A DNA stretch of 64,000 nucleotides, taken from positions 62,001 to 126,000 of the forward strand of contig NZ_JAABNP010000012.1 in assembly GCF_009928485.1 (NCBI RefSeq), given 5' to 3'. This document shows positions 33,214-41,701 of this stretch, one piece after another; position 1 is the stretch's first letter; the number at the start of each line of letters is the position of its first letter. A program made the translations under genes and the position numbers. The notes beneath the pieces are model-generated. The model saw only the letters and a list, made by a program, of their open reading frames with translations. It did not search any database and was not told the origin of the DNA. The DNA comes from Clostridium sp. C2-6-12 (GTDB lineage: Bacteria; Bacillota; Clostridia; Clostridiales; Clostridiaceae).

Positions 33214-33597
33214 ATGAAAAAGCTAATTGTTATACTTATGGCCATTTTTACTACTTTAACCTTATTGTCTTGCCAAGAGCAGGGCGCTTATCCGAAGTAT
33301 GGAAAAGATACCGTAGCATATTTTGGAGATGCTAGATATGTAGTTTTAGTTGGTTATAAAGGAGATAGCAAGTATTGGGACTTTTACGATCAAAAAGATA
33401 ATAAAGGTAGAATTGATATAATTGATAATTATAAAGATATTAAGCCTTTTGCTTATACAATAGGTGAAAAAGGATATACTAAGGTTAATTACGAGAATGG
33501 GGATTTAAAACAAGCTGAGGATATAAGTGAATTTGATGATTGTGATAAAGAGATTTTCAAACAATTAGAAGACGAAAAGGATAAAGTTAAAAAGTAG
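33214..33597 (+). CDS. Small putative lipoprotein
   Basis: The 127-residue protein begins with a lipoprotein signal (KKLIVILMAIFTTLTLLSC, C20). The mature part is polar and lysine- and aspartate-rich (TVAYFGDARYVVLVGYKGDSKYWDFYDQKD, DNYKDIKPFAYTIGEKGYTKVNYENGD) and ends in a charged helix. It looks like a small beta-rich surface lipoprotein; I do not recognise the family. The ribosome site (AAGG) is weak. It is monocistronic, with a strong terminator 70 bp downstream. Confidence 0.65.
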   Translation: MKKLIVILMAIFTTLTLLSCQEQGAYPKYGKDTVAYFGDARYVVLVGYKGDSKYWDFYDQKDNKGRIDIIDNYKDIKPFAYTIGEKGYTKVNYENGDLKQAEDISEFDDCDKEIFKQLEDEKDKVKK

Positions 33598-33666
33598 AAT
33601 TGCAATGTGAAATATATACACAAAATCTTATATATATTGCTAATAGTAATAATATATAAGATTGAA

Positions 33667-33703
33667 AACACCTCATATCAATAATGAAAATGAGGTGTTT
33701 TTT
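33667..33703 (+). terminator. Intrinsic terminator
   Basis: AACACCTCAT and ATGAGGTGTT form a perfect 10-bp stem with a 13-nt loop and seven T. It ends the small lipoprotein gene. Confidence 0.9.
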
Positions 33704-33764
33704 GTTGCACAATTTTACTTACTGAGGCGGATTAATTAGGCTTTTTATGAAGAATATGTAAATT

Positions 33765-33855
33765 TGACTTAGCAAAATATATAAATATTCTTTAAATATT
33801 GAGCGAGGTATATTTACAAATTATGTTATAATTAATACGGAATAGTAATGTGGAA
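33765..33855 (+). repeat. Junction repeat, right half
   Basis: AATTTGACTTAGCAAAATAT, AAATATTCTTTAAATATTGA and TTTACAAATTATGTTATAAT with AATACGGAATAGTAA match the spacer and promoter end. It leads into 250 bp without a real gene. Confidence 0.6.
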
Positions 33856-34121
33856 CTTGATATTACTTGGGCAATTTGAAATATGGAGGCATTGAGATAT
33901 GAGAAATAAGAAAATTAATAGAGTAGGAATAACAAGCCCTTAATGATGAAAATTAGAATATGATAATCTATAAAACTATATAATAATACAATACTTATGA
34001 ACTTTTTTTATATATTTTAACAAAGAAATTTAGAATCAGATAAATCTGATAGTTTTAGTCTTGTATTAGAAATAAAAATATGTTAATATAATTCCAAGCA
34101 TTAAACAAAATTTTAACTCCC
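33856..34121 (+). other. Gene-free stretch after a promoter-like repeat
   Basis: A GGAGG site precedes a 14-codon ORF at 33899-33943 (RNKKINRVGITS), which is probably the stub of a lost gene. Nothing else is recognisable up to two tandem terminators. A non-coding transcript from the repeat promoter is possible. Confidence 0.3.
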
Positions 34122-34146
34122 AAGGATAATTACAATATCCTTTTTA
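34122..34146 (+). terminator. Intrinsic terminator (first of two)
   Basis: AAGGATA and TATCCTT form a 7-bp stem with a 7-nt loop and five or more T. No gene ends before it. Confidence 0.55.
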
Positions 34147-34162
34147 AGCATTATTTCTGGAT

Positions 34163-34202
34163 AAGTATAATAGAGAGTAAAATCTTTATTATACTTATTT
34201 TT
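34163..34202 (+). terminator. Intrinsic terminator (second of two)
   Basis: AAGTATAATA and TATTATACTT form a perfect 10-bp stem with a 14-nt loop, followed by ATTTTTT. Confidence 0.65.
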
Positions 34203-34239
34203 TGGGTTGAGTTTTATGTGATTTCTTTTATACTATATT

Positions 34240-34268
34240 TTAAGCAGAACTAAATCTGCTCTGCTTAA
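34240..34268 (-). terminator. Hairpin after the GyrI-like gene
   Basis: TTAAGCAGA and TCTGCTTAA (9 bp) form a hairpin about 40 bp after the minus-strand stop at 34309. The T-run is poor, so termination is uncertain. Confidence 0.45.
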
Positions 34269-34308
34269 TTGATAAATATTTAGTTCATTATTCAGTTAAG
34301 AACAAAAA

Positions 34309-34773
34309 TCATAATGTTAAGATTGGTACAAAAATATCACATAGATGATAGCCCATCTTTTCCTTAAAAATTTTTGGTGTTAACACATGATTCATTGTAT
34401 AGCGTGGAGTAATATCATTTTTATCAGTTGATAATTTAAAACAATCACTATCAGTTACCCATTTGCGAATTTCTTCTTTTACATTATTACAATCTTCTTC
34501 AGTGTCTTTGGAGGTTGCCACAGCATATAGACCGCCTGGAAAATCAACTGAGTGATAGTTACCAAGATCACTATAATTTTCAGGGACAGCAACAACCCAT
34601 TCCATATATTTTTCTTTTTTGTTATACCACATAAAGTCACGAGGTGTAATATAGTGGTTCATATCTATTGATGACCACCAGCTATCAAATGCTTCTAATT
34701 GTTCCATAGTAGATATGGCTCCAGAACTTACTACTTTTAATTGAGGTATTTTGATTATCCTTATATTCTCCAT
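34309..34773 (-). CDS. Stand-alone effector-binding (GyrI-like) domain protein
   Basis: The 154-residue protein matches the GyrI-like/AraC effector-binding domain. It opens IRIIKIPQLKVVSSG (the family's typical first strand), has helices with LEAFDSWWSSID and MWYNKKEKYMEWVVAVPE, and a second repeat with FPGGLYAVATSKDTEEDCNNVKEEIRKWV. No DNA-binding domain is attached, so it is a free ligand-binding or hydrolase-like domain (as in SbmC/Rob C-termini). Binding of drugs or small cyclic compounds is inferred from the family. TTAGGAGG precedes the ATG. Confidence 0.82.
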   Translation of the reverse strand: MENIRIIKIPQLKVVSSGAISTMEQLEAFDSWWSSIDMNHYITPRDFMWYNKKEKYMEWVVAVPENYSDLGNYHSVDFPGGLYAVATSKDTEEDCNNVKEEIRKWVTDSDCFKLSTDKNDITPRYTMNHVLTPKIFKEKMGYHLCDIFVPILTL

Positions 34774-34943
34774 GTTATCTGCCTCCTAATATATTAATAT
34801 TTGGTTAATATTTTTTGAGCTTCGTAGGAATATTATAGCACACATATAGTATAATTTGGAAAAGTTTGTGAAAGTATGGTATAATTGATTAATATATTGA
34901 AATATATAAATGTATATAATAATTTGGGTCAGGAGATAATAAG

Positions 34944-35798
34944 ATGTTTGATTACAACACATTTGAAAATATAAGTATTGAAGAAATACATAAAACATTT
35001 TTAGATGCCTTTTCAGATTATCAAGTAAAAATTGATTTACCCCTTTTAAAGCTTCAACAGATGCTTTTAAGAAGAGGTTATGTTGCAAAAGGTTCAGTAG
35101 GAGCATTTAACAATAATGAATTAATTGGCTTCATATTAAATGGAATTAGGCAATGGAAAGGGAAAATGACTGCTTATGATACAGGAACAGGAGTTATAAA
35201 GAATTTTAGAAATAAGGGAATAACAAGTAATATGTTTCAAAATTCAAAGGAAATACTAAAAAAAATAGGAGTGGAACAATATTTACTTGAAGTAATTCAA
35301 TCAAATAATGCTGCAGTTAATCTATATAAAAAAGAAGGCTTTGAAATTTTAAGAGATTTCCAATGTTATAGTTTAGATAAAAACGAGTATACTTCTATAA
35401 AAACATATGAGATTCAACGCATAAATAAAATTACTGAAGATTGCTTTGAAAAAATTAAAAAGTTTTGGGATTTTGAACCTTCTTGGCAGAATTCTATTGA
35501 TTCAATTAATGCTGTATCAGATAAATTCGTATATTGTATGGTAAACATAGAGAATGTAATTGTAGGGTATGGTATTATTGAAAAAAGTACTGGAGATATT
35601 CCACAAATAGCAGTAGATAAAAAATATAGAGGTAAGGGTATTGGAAGAAGTATCTTTACAGAGCTATTAAACAGCACAGAAGCACAAAGTATAAAGGTTT
35701 TAAATGTAGAGAGCAAGTGCTCTTCAATGGAGAATTTTTTATTAAATTTAGGATTTGAACAAAATGTTAAACAATATGAAATGGTATTGAAATTATAA
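34944..35798 (+). CDS. Tandem GNAT acetyltransferase (two domains)
   Basis: The 284-residue protein holds two GNAT domains. The first, about residues 1-140, has the acetyl-CoA region TGTGVIKNFRNKGITSNMFQ and the closing NNAAVNLYKKEGFEILRDF. The second, about residues 150-284, has IPQIAVDKKYRGKGIGRSIF with the clear loop KYRGKGIG and ends SSMENFLLNLGFEQNVKQ. Such fusions are a known clostridial GNAT subtype in which one domain may only be structural. GTCAGGAG precedes the ATG. It is divergent from the GyrI-like gene. The substrate is unknown. Confidence 0.87.
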   Translation: MFDYNTFENISIEEIHKTFLDAFSDYQVKIDLPLLKLQQMLLRRGYVAKGSVGAFNNNELIGFILNGIRQWKGKMTAYDTGTGVIKNFRNKGITSNMFQNSKEILKKIGVEQYLLEVIQSNNAAVNLYKKEGFEILRDFQCYSLDKNEYTSIKTYEIQRINKITEDCFEKIKKFWDFEPSWQNSIDSINAVSDKFVYCMVNIENVIVGYGIIEKSTGDIPQIAVDKKYRGKGIGRSIFTELLNSTEAQSIKVLNVESKCSSMENFLLNLGFEQNVKQYEMVLKL

Positions 35799-35947
35799 TA
35801 CTTAGGAGCATTTTGTCACTTATTTTTTCGTATAATATAAGTTTGAAATAGAGTTTATTATAACAAACCTTTATATGTATAAGGCTAAAAAATATGTTAT
35901 AATTAAATTGTTAAAATTTTTACATAGAAAGCAGAGGTTTAATAATA

Positions 35948-36043
35948 ATGGAAATAAAAATTAACATTCCAGTATTAAAAATATTAGCTATATTAAGTTC
36001 AGGAGTATTAGGATATTTAGCTGGATTAGTTATATATAAGTAA
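35948..36043 (+). CDS. 31-residue single-helix membrane peptide
   Basis: The ORF starts at an ATG after AGAGG and encodes a short polar head (MEIKINIPV) and one hydrophobic helix with Gly-x-x-Gly-x-x-x-Gly spacing, ending in VIYK. A promoter-like ATGTTATAATTAAATTG lies about 50 bp upstream and a strong terminator 8 bp downstream. The compact transcription unit makes expression likely. It could be a small membrane regulator or a toxin-like peptide; the role is unknown. Confidence 0.6.
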   Translation: MEIKINIPVLKILAILSSGVLGYLAGLVIYK

Positions 36044-36050
36044 AGTTATA

Positions 36051-36092
36051 GGGCTAAGGAGAAATTAAAATCTCTTTAGCTCTTTTATTTTT
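36051..36092 (+). terminator. Intrinsic terminator of the 31-residue peptide gene
   Basis: GGGCTAAGGAGA pairs over 12 bp with TCTCTTTAGCTC (two G-T wobbles) around an 8-nt loop, followed by a T-rich run. Confidence 0.85.
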
Positions 36093-36297
36093 AGTAAATA
36101 ATAAAATTAGAATTTTTGAATTTAAGAAGAAAGAGCAGACATATTAAGCAAAAATGAAAAAATGGAAGTAAGTGCAAGAATAAATAGAGAAAATGTAAAT
36201 TTACTTAAACATGGATAAAATATAATGTTATAATTTAAGTATAAGATGATACATAATTATGATAAAAGAAATATTTGGGTAATATGAGGTGTAATTT

Positions 36298-36822
36298 ATG
36301 ATGAATATGAAAAGGCTAAACAAAATACTTGAAATGTTATTTGAGGAAATGAATGTATTAATAAATGAAGGTAGAGAGTTACCTGTTCTTTGGGATGTTA
36401 TGCATTTATATTCAAGTTTGCAGGTTGCTAAAATATTAGCAATGAAAAGAGGTTTAGATTTGGAAATTGCCGCAATAGCTGCAGCTTTACATGATGTAGC
36501 AGTTGTCATCACTAAAAAAACAGAAGAACATGGTATAAATGGAGCAAAATACGCTAGTCAAATAATTCATGATTATAATGTAACTATTACTGACGAAAAA
36601 CTTAAAATTGCAAATGATGAGTTGAACCTTATTATTAATTCTGTAGCTAAGCATAGTGAAGTTGAAATTTTTTCAGAAGATAAATATGTAGAATTATTAA
36701 AGGATGTAGATTCTTTCGACAAATATTTGCATGGAATTGGGACTGATGGATATTTTCTTATGCGAAGCAAAAAAGTAATTGAAGAGCTTGGATTAGAAAA
36801 TCAAAATAAAATGATTAAGTAA
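36298..36822 (+). CDS. HD domain protein
   Basis: The 174-residue protein has the HD phosphohydrolase pattern: H36 in [16 protein letters not shown]65-D66 in [13 protein letters not shown]78 in [14 protein letters not shown], and a late Asp in [16 protein letters not shown]. This metal-binding layout fits YfbR/uncharacterised HD hydrolases acting on nucleotides or other phosphates. The ATG at 36298 is close to a GAGGTG site. A chemoreceptor fragment lies directly downstream. The substrate is unknown. Confidence 0.82.
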   Translation: MMNMKRLNKILEMLFEEMNVLINEGRELPVLWDVMHLYSSLQVAKILAMKRGLDLEIAAIAAALHDVAVVITKKTEEHGINGAKYASQIIHDYNVTITDEKLKIANDELNLIINSVAKHSEVEIFSEDKYVELLKDVDSFDKYLHGIGTDGYFLMRSKKVIEELGLENQNKMIK

Positions 36823-36836
36823 ATGGCTGCAATAGA

Positions 36837-37211
36837 ATTATGATAAATGCAGTTGTAGAACAAACAAATTTATTAGCATTAAATGCAGCAATAGAAACAG
36901 CAAGAGCAGGCGAATCTGGAAAAAGATTTGCAGTTGTAGCTGATGAAATAAGAAAACTTGCAGAACAATCAAAAGTTTCATCTGAAAATATAACTAATTC
37001 TTCAAAAGAGATAACAAAGCAAAAAGATAATATAATTTTAAAGATAGATAATATTGTTGCAATTTCAGAAGAATCGGCCGCTGCTTAGGAAGAATTATCA
37101 GCATCATTAGAAGAAATGAATAAATCTTCTATAGAAGTTTCTGATGCTGCTAAAAATCTAGAAATTCGAACAGGGGAAATGATGACTCAGGCAGAACAAT
37201 TTAAAATGTAA
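36837..37211 (+). pseudogene. Methyl-accepting chemotaxis protein, C-terminal fragment with stop
   Basis: The frame contains the hairpin tip of the signalling domain ([20 protein letters not shown], then [17 protein letters not shown]) and the returning coiled coil, but no sensor, membrane or HAMP part. A TAG at 37087 interrupts it after SEESAAA; the same frame continues EELSASLEEMNKSSIEVSDA to 37211. It is the 3' remnant of a chemoreceptor gene. An intact receptor with a similar tip lies 400 bp downstream. Confidence 0.85.
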
Positions 37212-37247
37212 ACAAGATCTTGTAAAAACAAATTTTAACTTACATTA

Positions 37248-37287
37248 GACAAGTAATTTTAAAAACATTAAAATTACTTGTCTTTTT
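37248..37287 (+). terminator. Intrinsic terminator after the MCP remnant
   Basis: GACAAGTAATTTT and AAAATTACTTGTC form a perfect 13-bp stem with a 9-nt loop, then five T. Confidence 0.9.
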
Positions 37288-37620
37288 CTATTTTATTAAA
37301 CATTTTAAATATTAATCTTATTTGTTCGTAAGTCTAGTAAGTAATATGGTTTTATATAAAACTATGAATTGAAGGGCAATTTTGGCACATAGCTAATTGA
37401 AGATTATATCTTTAAATGTAAAAATTTAAACTAGACAATATGTACTGAGATTTATGACCATAAATACAAATGATATAATGAGTTTTGATTTTATTAAATT
37501 AATTTGTTAAAAATCTATCAAATTTTTAGGAAATATATTGAATAAATTATAAAAAACATTGAATTTAGACAAAAATTGTCATACAATTTAATTGGAGAAA
37601 AGTATAAGGGGGGACTTAAT
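37288..37620 (+). other. Gene-free upstream region of the chemoreceptor
   Basis: This stretch is very AT-rich and I find no coding remnant. Possible promoter sequence is present (GATATAATGAG near 37471, more than 100 bp before the start), but no confident -35 pair. A strong AAGGGGGG site precedes the receptor's ATG. Confidence 0.4.
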
Positions 37621-39621
37621 ATGAGATTTAAAAGGATGAAAATAAACACGATTAGAACTAAATTGGTTGTGAGTCTTGTAGCCATTTGCGTTATTCCATT
37701 AGTTATTACAGGAATAACTTCTTACAACAGATCCAAGACAATTCTAAGTGATAAGTTAACACTTACAAGTACTCAAACACTGGCTGAAGTAAATACTGGA
37801 TTAATGGATTATTTTAGAGGATTTGCAGATATTGTCACTATGACTTCAAAAAATCCAGCTATAGTTAATGTTGAAACAGATAATAATACAGATGCCATAA
37901 ATGATATTATAAAGTCTGTAAAAGACAGCGATGATGATATTTTGGACATTTATTATGGAACTGAAACAAAAAAGATGTTCATGTATCCTTCAGCAAAATT
38001 ACCAGATGACTATGATCCAAGATCAAGAGGCTGGTATAAGCTTGCTATGGAACATAAGGGAAAAGTTGTAATAACACCAGCATATGAAGATGCAGGAACT
38101 GGAAAAAATGTTGTTGGTATTGCCAAAACAGTAGAAAAGGATGGAAAAGTAATAGGAGTAATAGGTGTAGATTGCACATTAGCTACACTTGCAGATAGAA
38201 TAGCAACTAAGAAAATAGGTAATACAGGATATGTATATATTACAGAATTGTCTGGAAAAGTATTAGGTCATCCAGATAAAACAGTTGTTAATACTGATGC
38301 GGCTTCTAAATTAAGCATTTGGGACAAAGTTAAATCAGAAAAAAATGGATTTGTTAATTATGAGTATAATGGGAAAAATAAATTTGGTGTTTATGATACA
38401 AATGAACTAACAGGCTGGAAGCTTGTTGCAATAATAGATGAAAGTGAATTGACAAATGATACTAAATCAATATTGCAAGCAACTTTAATAATTATATTAG
38501 TAATGACAGCAATTGCAATTATTATGTCATTTATATTAAGTAATAGGATAGTTTATAACATTCGTAAGTTGAAGGAGGTATTTGGGAAAGCATCAAATGG
38601 AGATTTAACAGTTTCTATAAAAGCTTCAACAAATGATGAATTTAAGGATTTAGCTAACTCTTTTAATTCTATGATAGAAAATATTTCGGGACTTATGAAA
38701 AGTGTTACCAATTCATCAAATACAGTATTGGAAACATCAACAAGCCTTGCTAGCATGTCAGAGGAAATAACTGCTTCAATAAATGAAGTTGCAAAGGCAA
38801 TAGAAGATGTTTCTGTAGGCGCTGCAGATCAAGTTAAAAATGCTCAACAAGGTGCTTCTGAAATGGAAGATTTATCAAAACGTATAGATAAAATAAGTAT
38901 TAATTCTGATGAAATGGACAAGATTTCAAATAATACTAAAGAATTAGGTTCTAAAGGTTTATATATGATAGAAACTTTAACTGAGAAATCAAGTAAAACC
39001 AAGAGTGCAACTAATAAAGTTAATGAAATAGTTCAAGATATGAACGAAAGTACTAAAAAAATAAATGCTATTTCTGAAACAATTGGAGAAATAACAGCTC
39101 AAACTAATCTTTTATCATTAAATGCAAGCATAGAATCTGCTCGTGCTGGTGAGGCCGGAAAGGGATTTGCAGTTGTTGCTGAAGAAATAAGAAAGCTTGC
39201 AGAAGAATCACAAAAATCTACTGAAGAAATTAAATCAATTATAGCAAGCATTCAAAAGAAATCAGAAACAGCAGTAGAATCAATAAGATTAACTGAAGAA
39301 GTAGTAAATGAACAAGATGCTGCTGTAAGTGAAACTCAACAAATATTTAGTGAAATATTAAAATCAATTGAAGTAATGTTAAGTAAAGTTAATAGTGTAA
39401 GAAAATCTATTTTGGACATAGAGGAAAAGAAAAAATCAACAGTATCTAAGATTGAAAATATTTCATTTGTTTCAGAACAAACAGCTTCTGCATCTGAAGA
39501 GGTTACAGCTTCAGCTGAAGAAATAACTGCAACTATGGAAGAGCTTACAAAACATTCTAATGAACTTAAAGTTTTAGCAGAACACTTAGGAGCTGAAATT
39601 AGTAAATTTAAAACCAATTAA
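37621..39621 (+). CDS. Methyl-accepting chemotaxis protein with dCache sensor
   Basis: The 666-residue receptor starts at the ATG at 37621 behind AAGGGGGG. Its first membrane helix is about residues 14-34 ([21 protein letters not shown]). An extracellular dCache-type sensor spans roughly 35-280 ([50 protein letters not shown]). The second helix is 285-310, a HAMP domain follows to about 365, and the signalling domain has the tip [20 protein letters not shown] near 490-510 with [19 protein letters not shown]. It ends KFKTN without a CheR tether. The dCache pattern suggests amino-acid or small-metabolite sensing. The motility system is elsewhere. Confidence 0.93.
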   Translation: MRFKRMKINTIRTKLVVSLVAICVIPLVITGITSYNRSKTILSDKLTLTSTQTLAEVNTGLMDYFRGFADIVTMTSKNPAIVNVETDNNTDAINDIIKSVKDSDDDILDIYYGTETKKMFMYPSAKLPDDYDPRSRGWYKLAMEHKGKVVITPAYEDAGTGKNVVGIAKTVEKDGKVIGVIGVDCTLATLADRIATKKIGNTGYVYITELSGKVLGHPDKTVVNTDAASKLSIWDKVKSEKNGFVNYEYNGKNKFGVYDTNELTGWKLVAIIDESELTNDTKSILQATLIIILVMTAIAIIMSFILSNRIVYNIRKLKEVFGKASNGDLTVSIKASTNDEFKDLANSFNSMIENISGLMKSVTNSSNTVLETSTSLASMSEEITASINEVAKAIEDVSVGAADQVKNAQQGASEMEDLSKRIDKISINSDEMDKISNNTKELGSKGLYMIETLTEKSSKTKSATNKVNEIVQDMNESTKKINAISETIGEITAQTNLLSLNASIESARAGEAGKGFAVVAEEIRKLAEESQKSTEEIKSIIASIQKKSETAVESIRLTEEVVNEQDAAVSETQQIFSEILKSIEVMLSKVNSVRKSILDIEEKKKSTVSKIENISFVSEQTASASEEVTASAEEITATMEELTKHSNELKVLAEHLGAEISKFKTN

Positions 39622-39696
39622 TTAAAATAAAATTTGTAATTTTATCATACTTAGTATTAAGTATTTAATATTAAAATAATCAATAATAAAGTTAAA

Positions 39697-39735
39697 GAAA
39701 AGAAGTAATTATGCGGTTATGATTACTTCTTTTTC
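39697..39735 (+). terminator. Intrinsic terminator of chemoreceptor gene
   Basis: AAAAGAAGTAAT and ATTACTTCTTTTT pair over 12 bp around an 11-12 nt loop and end in a T-run. Confidence 0.85.
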
Positions 39736-39891
39736 AACTATTATATATTGTATAAGTATAAAAAATAATATAAAATTAGATATAATACTTAAATAAATTT
39801 CTTAAACTATTTCTTCAATATATGTAATAAAGAAGTATGAATTTTGGAAATTATATTAATGTAAAAAATATTGGATAAAGGAGAAAAAAAT

Positions 39892-40689
39892 ATGAATTCA
39901 CATGAAATTGACTATACTATTTACGGGGACGACATACAATATGTAGAAATTGAACTTGATCAAGCTGAAACTGTTATAGCAGAAGCAGGTGCTATGATGA
40001 TGATGGATCCAAGTATACAAATGGAAACTATATTTGGAGATGGTTCTCATCAAAGTAATGGCGGCGGATTTATGGATAAATTGTTTTCAGCAGGAAAAAG
40101 AGTGCTTACTGGTGAAAGTTTATTTATGACAGCCTTCACTAATGCAGGAGTGAATAGAGAAAAAGTATATTTTGCAGCACCTTATCCAGGAAAAATATTA
40201 CCTATGGATTTAAGTAAGTTAGGCGGTAAATTAATATGTCAAAAAGATGCTTTTTTATGTGCAGCTAGAGGAGTATCAGTAGGAATTGATTTTAGAAAAA
40301 AATTGAGTGTAGGTTTCTTTGGAGGGGAAGGTTTTATTCTTGAAAAATTAGAAGGTGATGGAATGGCCTTTGTTCATGCATGCGGAGCTATAGTTGAAAG
40401 AGATCTTATGCCTGGGGAAACCTTAAGAATAGATACAGGCTGTTTAGTGGCTATGACTCAAGGTGTAAATTATGACATACAATTTGTAGGCGGAGTTAAA
40501 AACACATTATTTGGTGGTGAAGGAGTATTTTTTGCTACAGTATCAGGACCAGGTAAAGTATGGATACAAAGCTTACCATTTAGTAGATTAGCAGAACGTG
40601 TATTTGCAGCTGCACCAAGTGGAGGCGGACAAAGTAAAGGTGAAGGCAGTGTACTTGGAATGTTTGGAAATATACTAGACGGTAGATAA
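39892..40689 (+). CDS. TIGR00266/AIM24 family protein
   Basis: The 265-residue protein matches the TIGR00266 (AIM24-like) family: [24 protein letters not shown], a Gly-rich stretch with [44 protein letters not shown] and [22 protein letters not shown] are all conserved blocks. The fold is a tryptophan-RNA-binding-attenuator-like beta prism, and its function is unclear. There is no signal peptide. I chose the ATG at 39892 because AAAGGAG lies before it; a TTG at 39871 is upstream of that site. It is monocistronic. Confidence 0.9.
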   Translation: MNSHEIDYTIYGDDIQYVEIELDQAETVIAEAGAMMMMDPSIQMETIFGDGSHQSNGGGFMDKLFSAGKRVLTGESLFMTAFTNAGVNREKVYFAAPYPGKILPMDLSKLGGKLICQKDAFLCAARGVSVGIDFRKKLSVGFFGGEGFILEKLEGDGMAFVHACGAIVERDLMPGETLRIDTGCLVAMTQGVNYDIQFVGGVKNTLFGGEGVFFATVSGPGKVWIQSLPFSRLAERVFAAAPSGGGQSKGEGSVLGMFGNILDGR

Positions 40690-40706
40690 AAGATAATTAT
40701 AAAATA

Positions 40707-40743
40707 AACTCATAGGATTTTAGTTCTATGGGTTTAATTTTTT
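40707..40743 (+). terminator. Intrinsic terminator of AIM24-like gene
   Basis: AACTCATAGGA pairs with TTCTATGGGTT over 11 bp (with wobbles) around a 6-nt loop, followed by AATTTTTT. Confidence 0.8.
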
Positions 40744-40902
40744 GACATAAGTTGCACTGAAGATTTTATATTGATAATATAGTAATTAATTTACTATTAA
40801 TATTGAAATATAAGTTTATAATGCCAGTGTATATAAATTGCTAGGATCCAGTCAAATTATAATTATTCTAGTAATATTTATTATTAAAGAAAGAGGTAAC
40901 AC

Positions 40903-41532
40903 ATGAAAACAACAGTATTATTAATTAGACATGGGGAAACAGAATGGAATACTTTAGGTAAGTTTCAAGGCTGCATAGATATAGAATTGTCAGAAGAAGG
41001 TATTAAACAAGCCAAATTACTGAAGGACAGGCTTAATGGAGATTTTGATTTCATATATTCAAGTCCTTTAAGCAGAGCATTTGAAACTGCTAATATAATT
41101 GCAGCTAATACAGACAAAAAAGTTAATATAGCACAGGAAATAAGAGAAATTAACTTTGGAGAGTGGGAAGGCTTAACTGTACATGAAATAGCTGAAAATT
41201 ATCCAGAAAAATTTATTGATTGGAGAAATGATAAAATAGAAAGTAAAATATGTGGTGGGGATTTAAGTATACTTAATGCAGCTAACAGAGCTAAAAATTG
41301 TGTTTTAGAAATAGTTAATGAACATAGAGGAAAGAAAATTGCAATTGTAGCTCACGGTGGGATTATAAAGGCAGCACTTATTGGATTGTTTGAATGGGAC
41401 ATGACTATGTATCATAAAATTGGACTTGGAAATACATGTATAAATACTTTAACCTTTGATAAGGATCTAAATCCTGCATTAGTTACATTAAATGATACAA
41501 ATCACTTGAACTATGTTGCTAAAACCGTATAA
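40903..41532 (+). CDS. Histidine phosphatase family protein
   Basis: The 209-residue protein is an intact member of the phosphoglycerate-mutase-like superfamily. LIRHGETEWNTLGKFQG carries the phosphorylated His in RHGE, DFIYSSPLSRAFETA supplies the second Arg, REINFGEWEG the catalytic Glu, and IAIVAHGGIIKAALIG the second His. The subfamily is close to CobC/alpha-ribazole phosphatase or GpmB-like phosphatases, which cannot be told apart here. AGAGGTAACAC precedes the ATG. It has its own terminator at 41561. It is not cobalamin-linked in context. Confidence 0.9.
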   Translation: MKTTVLLIRHGETEWNTLGKFQGCIDIELSEEGIKQAKLLKDRLNGDFDFIYSSPLSRAFETANIIAANTDKKVNIAQEIREINFGEWEGLTVHEIAENYPEKFIDWRNDKIESKICGGDLSILNAANRAKNCVLEIVNEHRGKKIAIVAHGGIIKAALIGLFEWDMTMYHKIGLGNTCINTLTFDKDLNPALVTLNDTNHLNYVAKTV

Positions 41533-41560
41533 GAGAATAGATAATCTAATATTGCTTTTG

Positions 41561-41599
41561 AGTGACAATGAACAATTTATAAGGTTCATTGTCACTTTA
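41561..41599 (+). terminator. Intrinsic terminator of histidine phosphatase gene
   Basis: AGTGACAATGAAC and GTTCATTGTCACT form a perfect 13-bp stem with a 10-nt loop; the T-run is short (TTTAAAC). Confidence 0.8.
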
Positions 41600-41668
41600 A
41601 ACTTATTAATTCCTATTTTTAGCTATGACTAAAAATTTAATGAATATATAAGGTAATTAAAACAAAAA

Positions 41669-41694
41669 CTATCTTTAAATAAAAAAGATAGGAG
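41669..41694 (+). promoter_or_regulatory. Hairpin touching the ribosome site of the thioester-domain gene
   Basis: CTATCTTT and AAAGATAG form an 8-bp stem that ends at the first base of the GGAG ribosome site (41691-41694). It could influence translation start of the thioester-domain gene. No known riboswitch core is visible upstream. Confidence 0.4.
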
Positions 41695-41701
41695 TGAAAT
41701 T

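Noticed and set aside
34786..35106. 106-codon minus-strand ORF over the start of the tandem GNAT gene
   Set aside because: It overlaps the GNAT coding sequence and its promoter, has no ribosome site, and its Tyr/Leu/Ile-rich product reflects AT-rich antisense sequence.
8600..36250. Chromosomal integron with attC sites
   Set aside because: The modular single-gene units recall an integron array, but no tyrosine integrase gene is present, genes carry their own promoters, orientations differ, and I find no consistent GTTRRRY-type core sites at the hairpins.
41533..41701. c-di-GMP riboswitch upstream of the thioester-domain gene
   Set aside because: Adhesin genes are often controlled this way, but the GGG and CACGCA-type conserved core was not found; only a small hairpin at the ribosome site is present.
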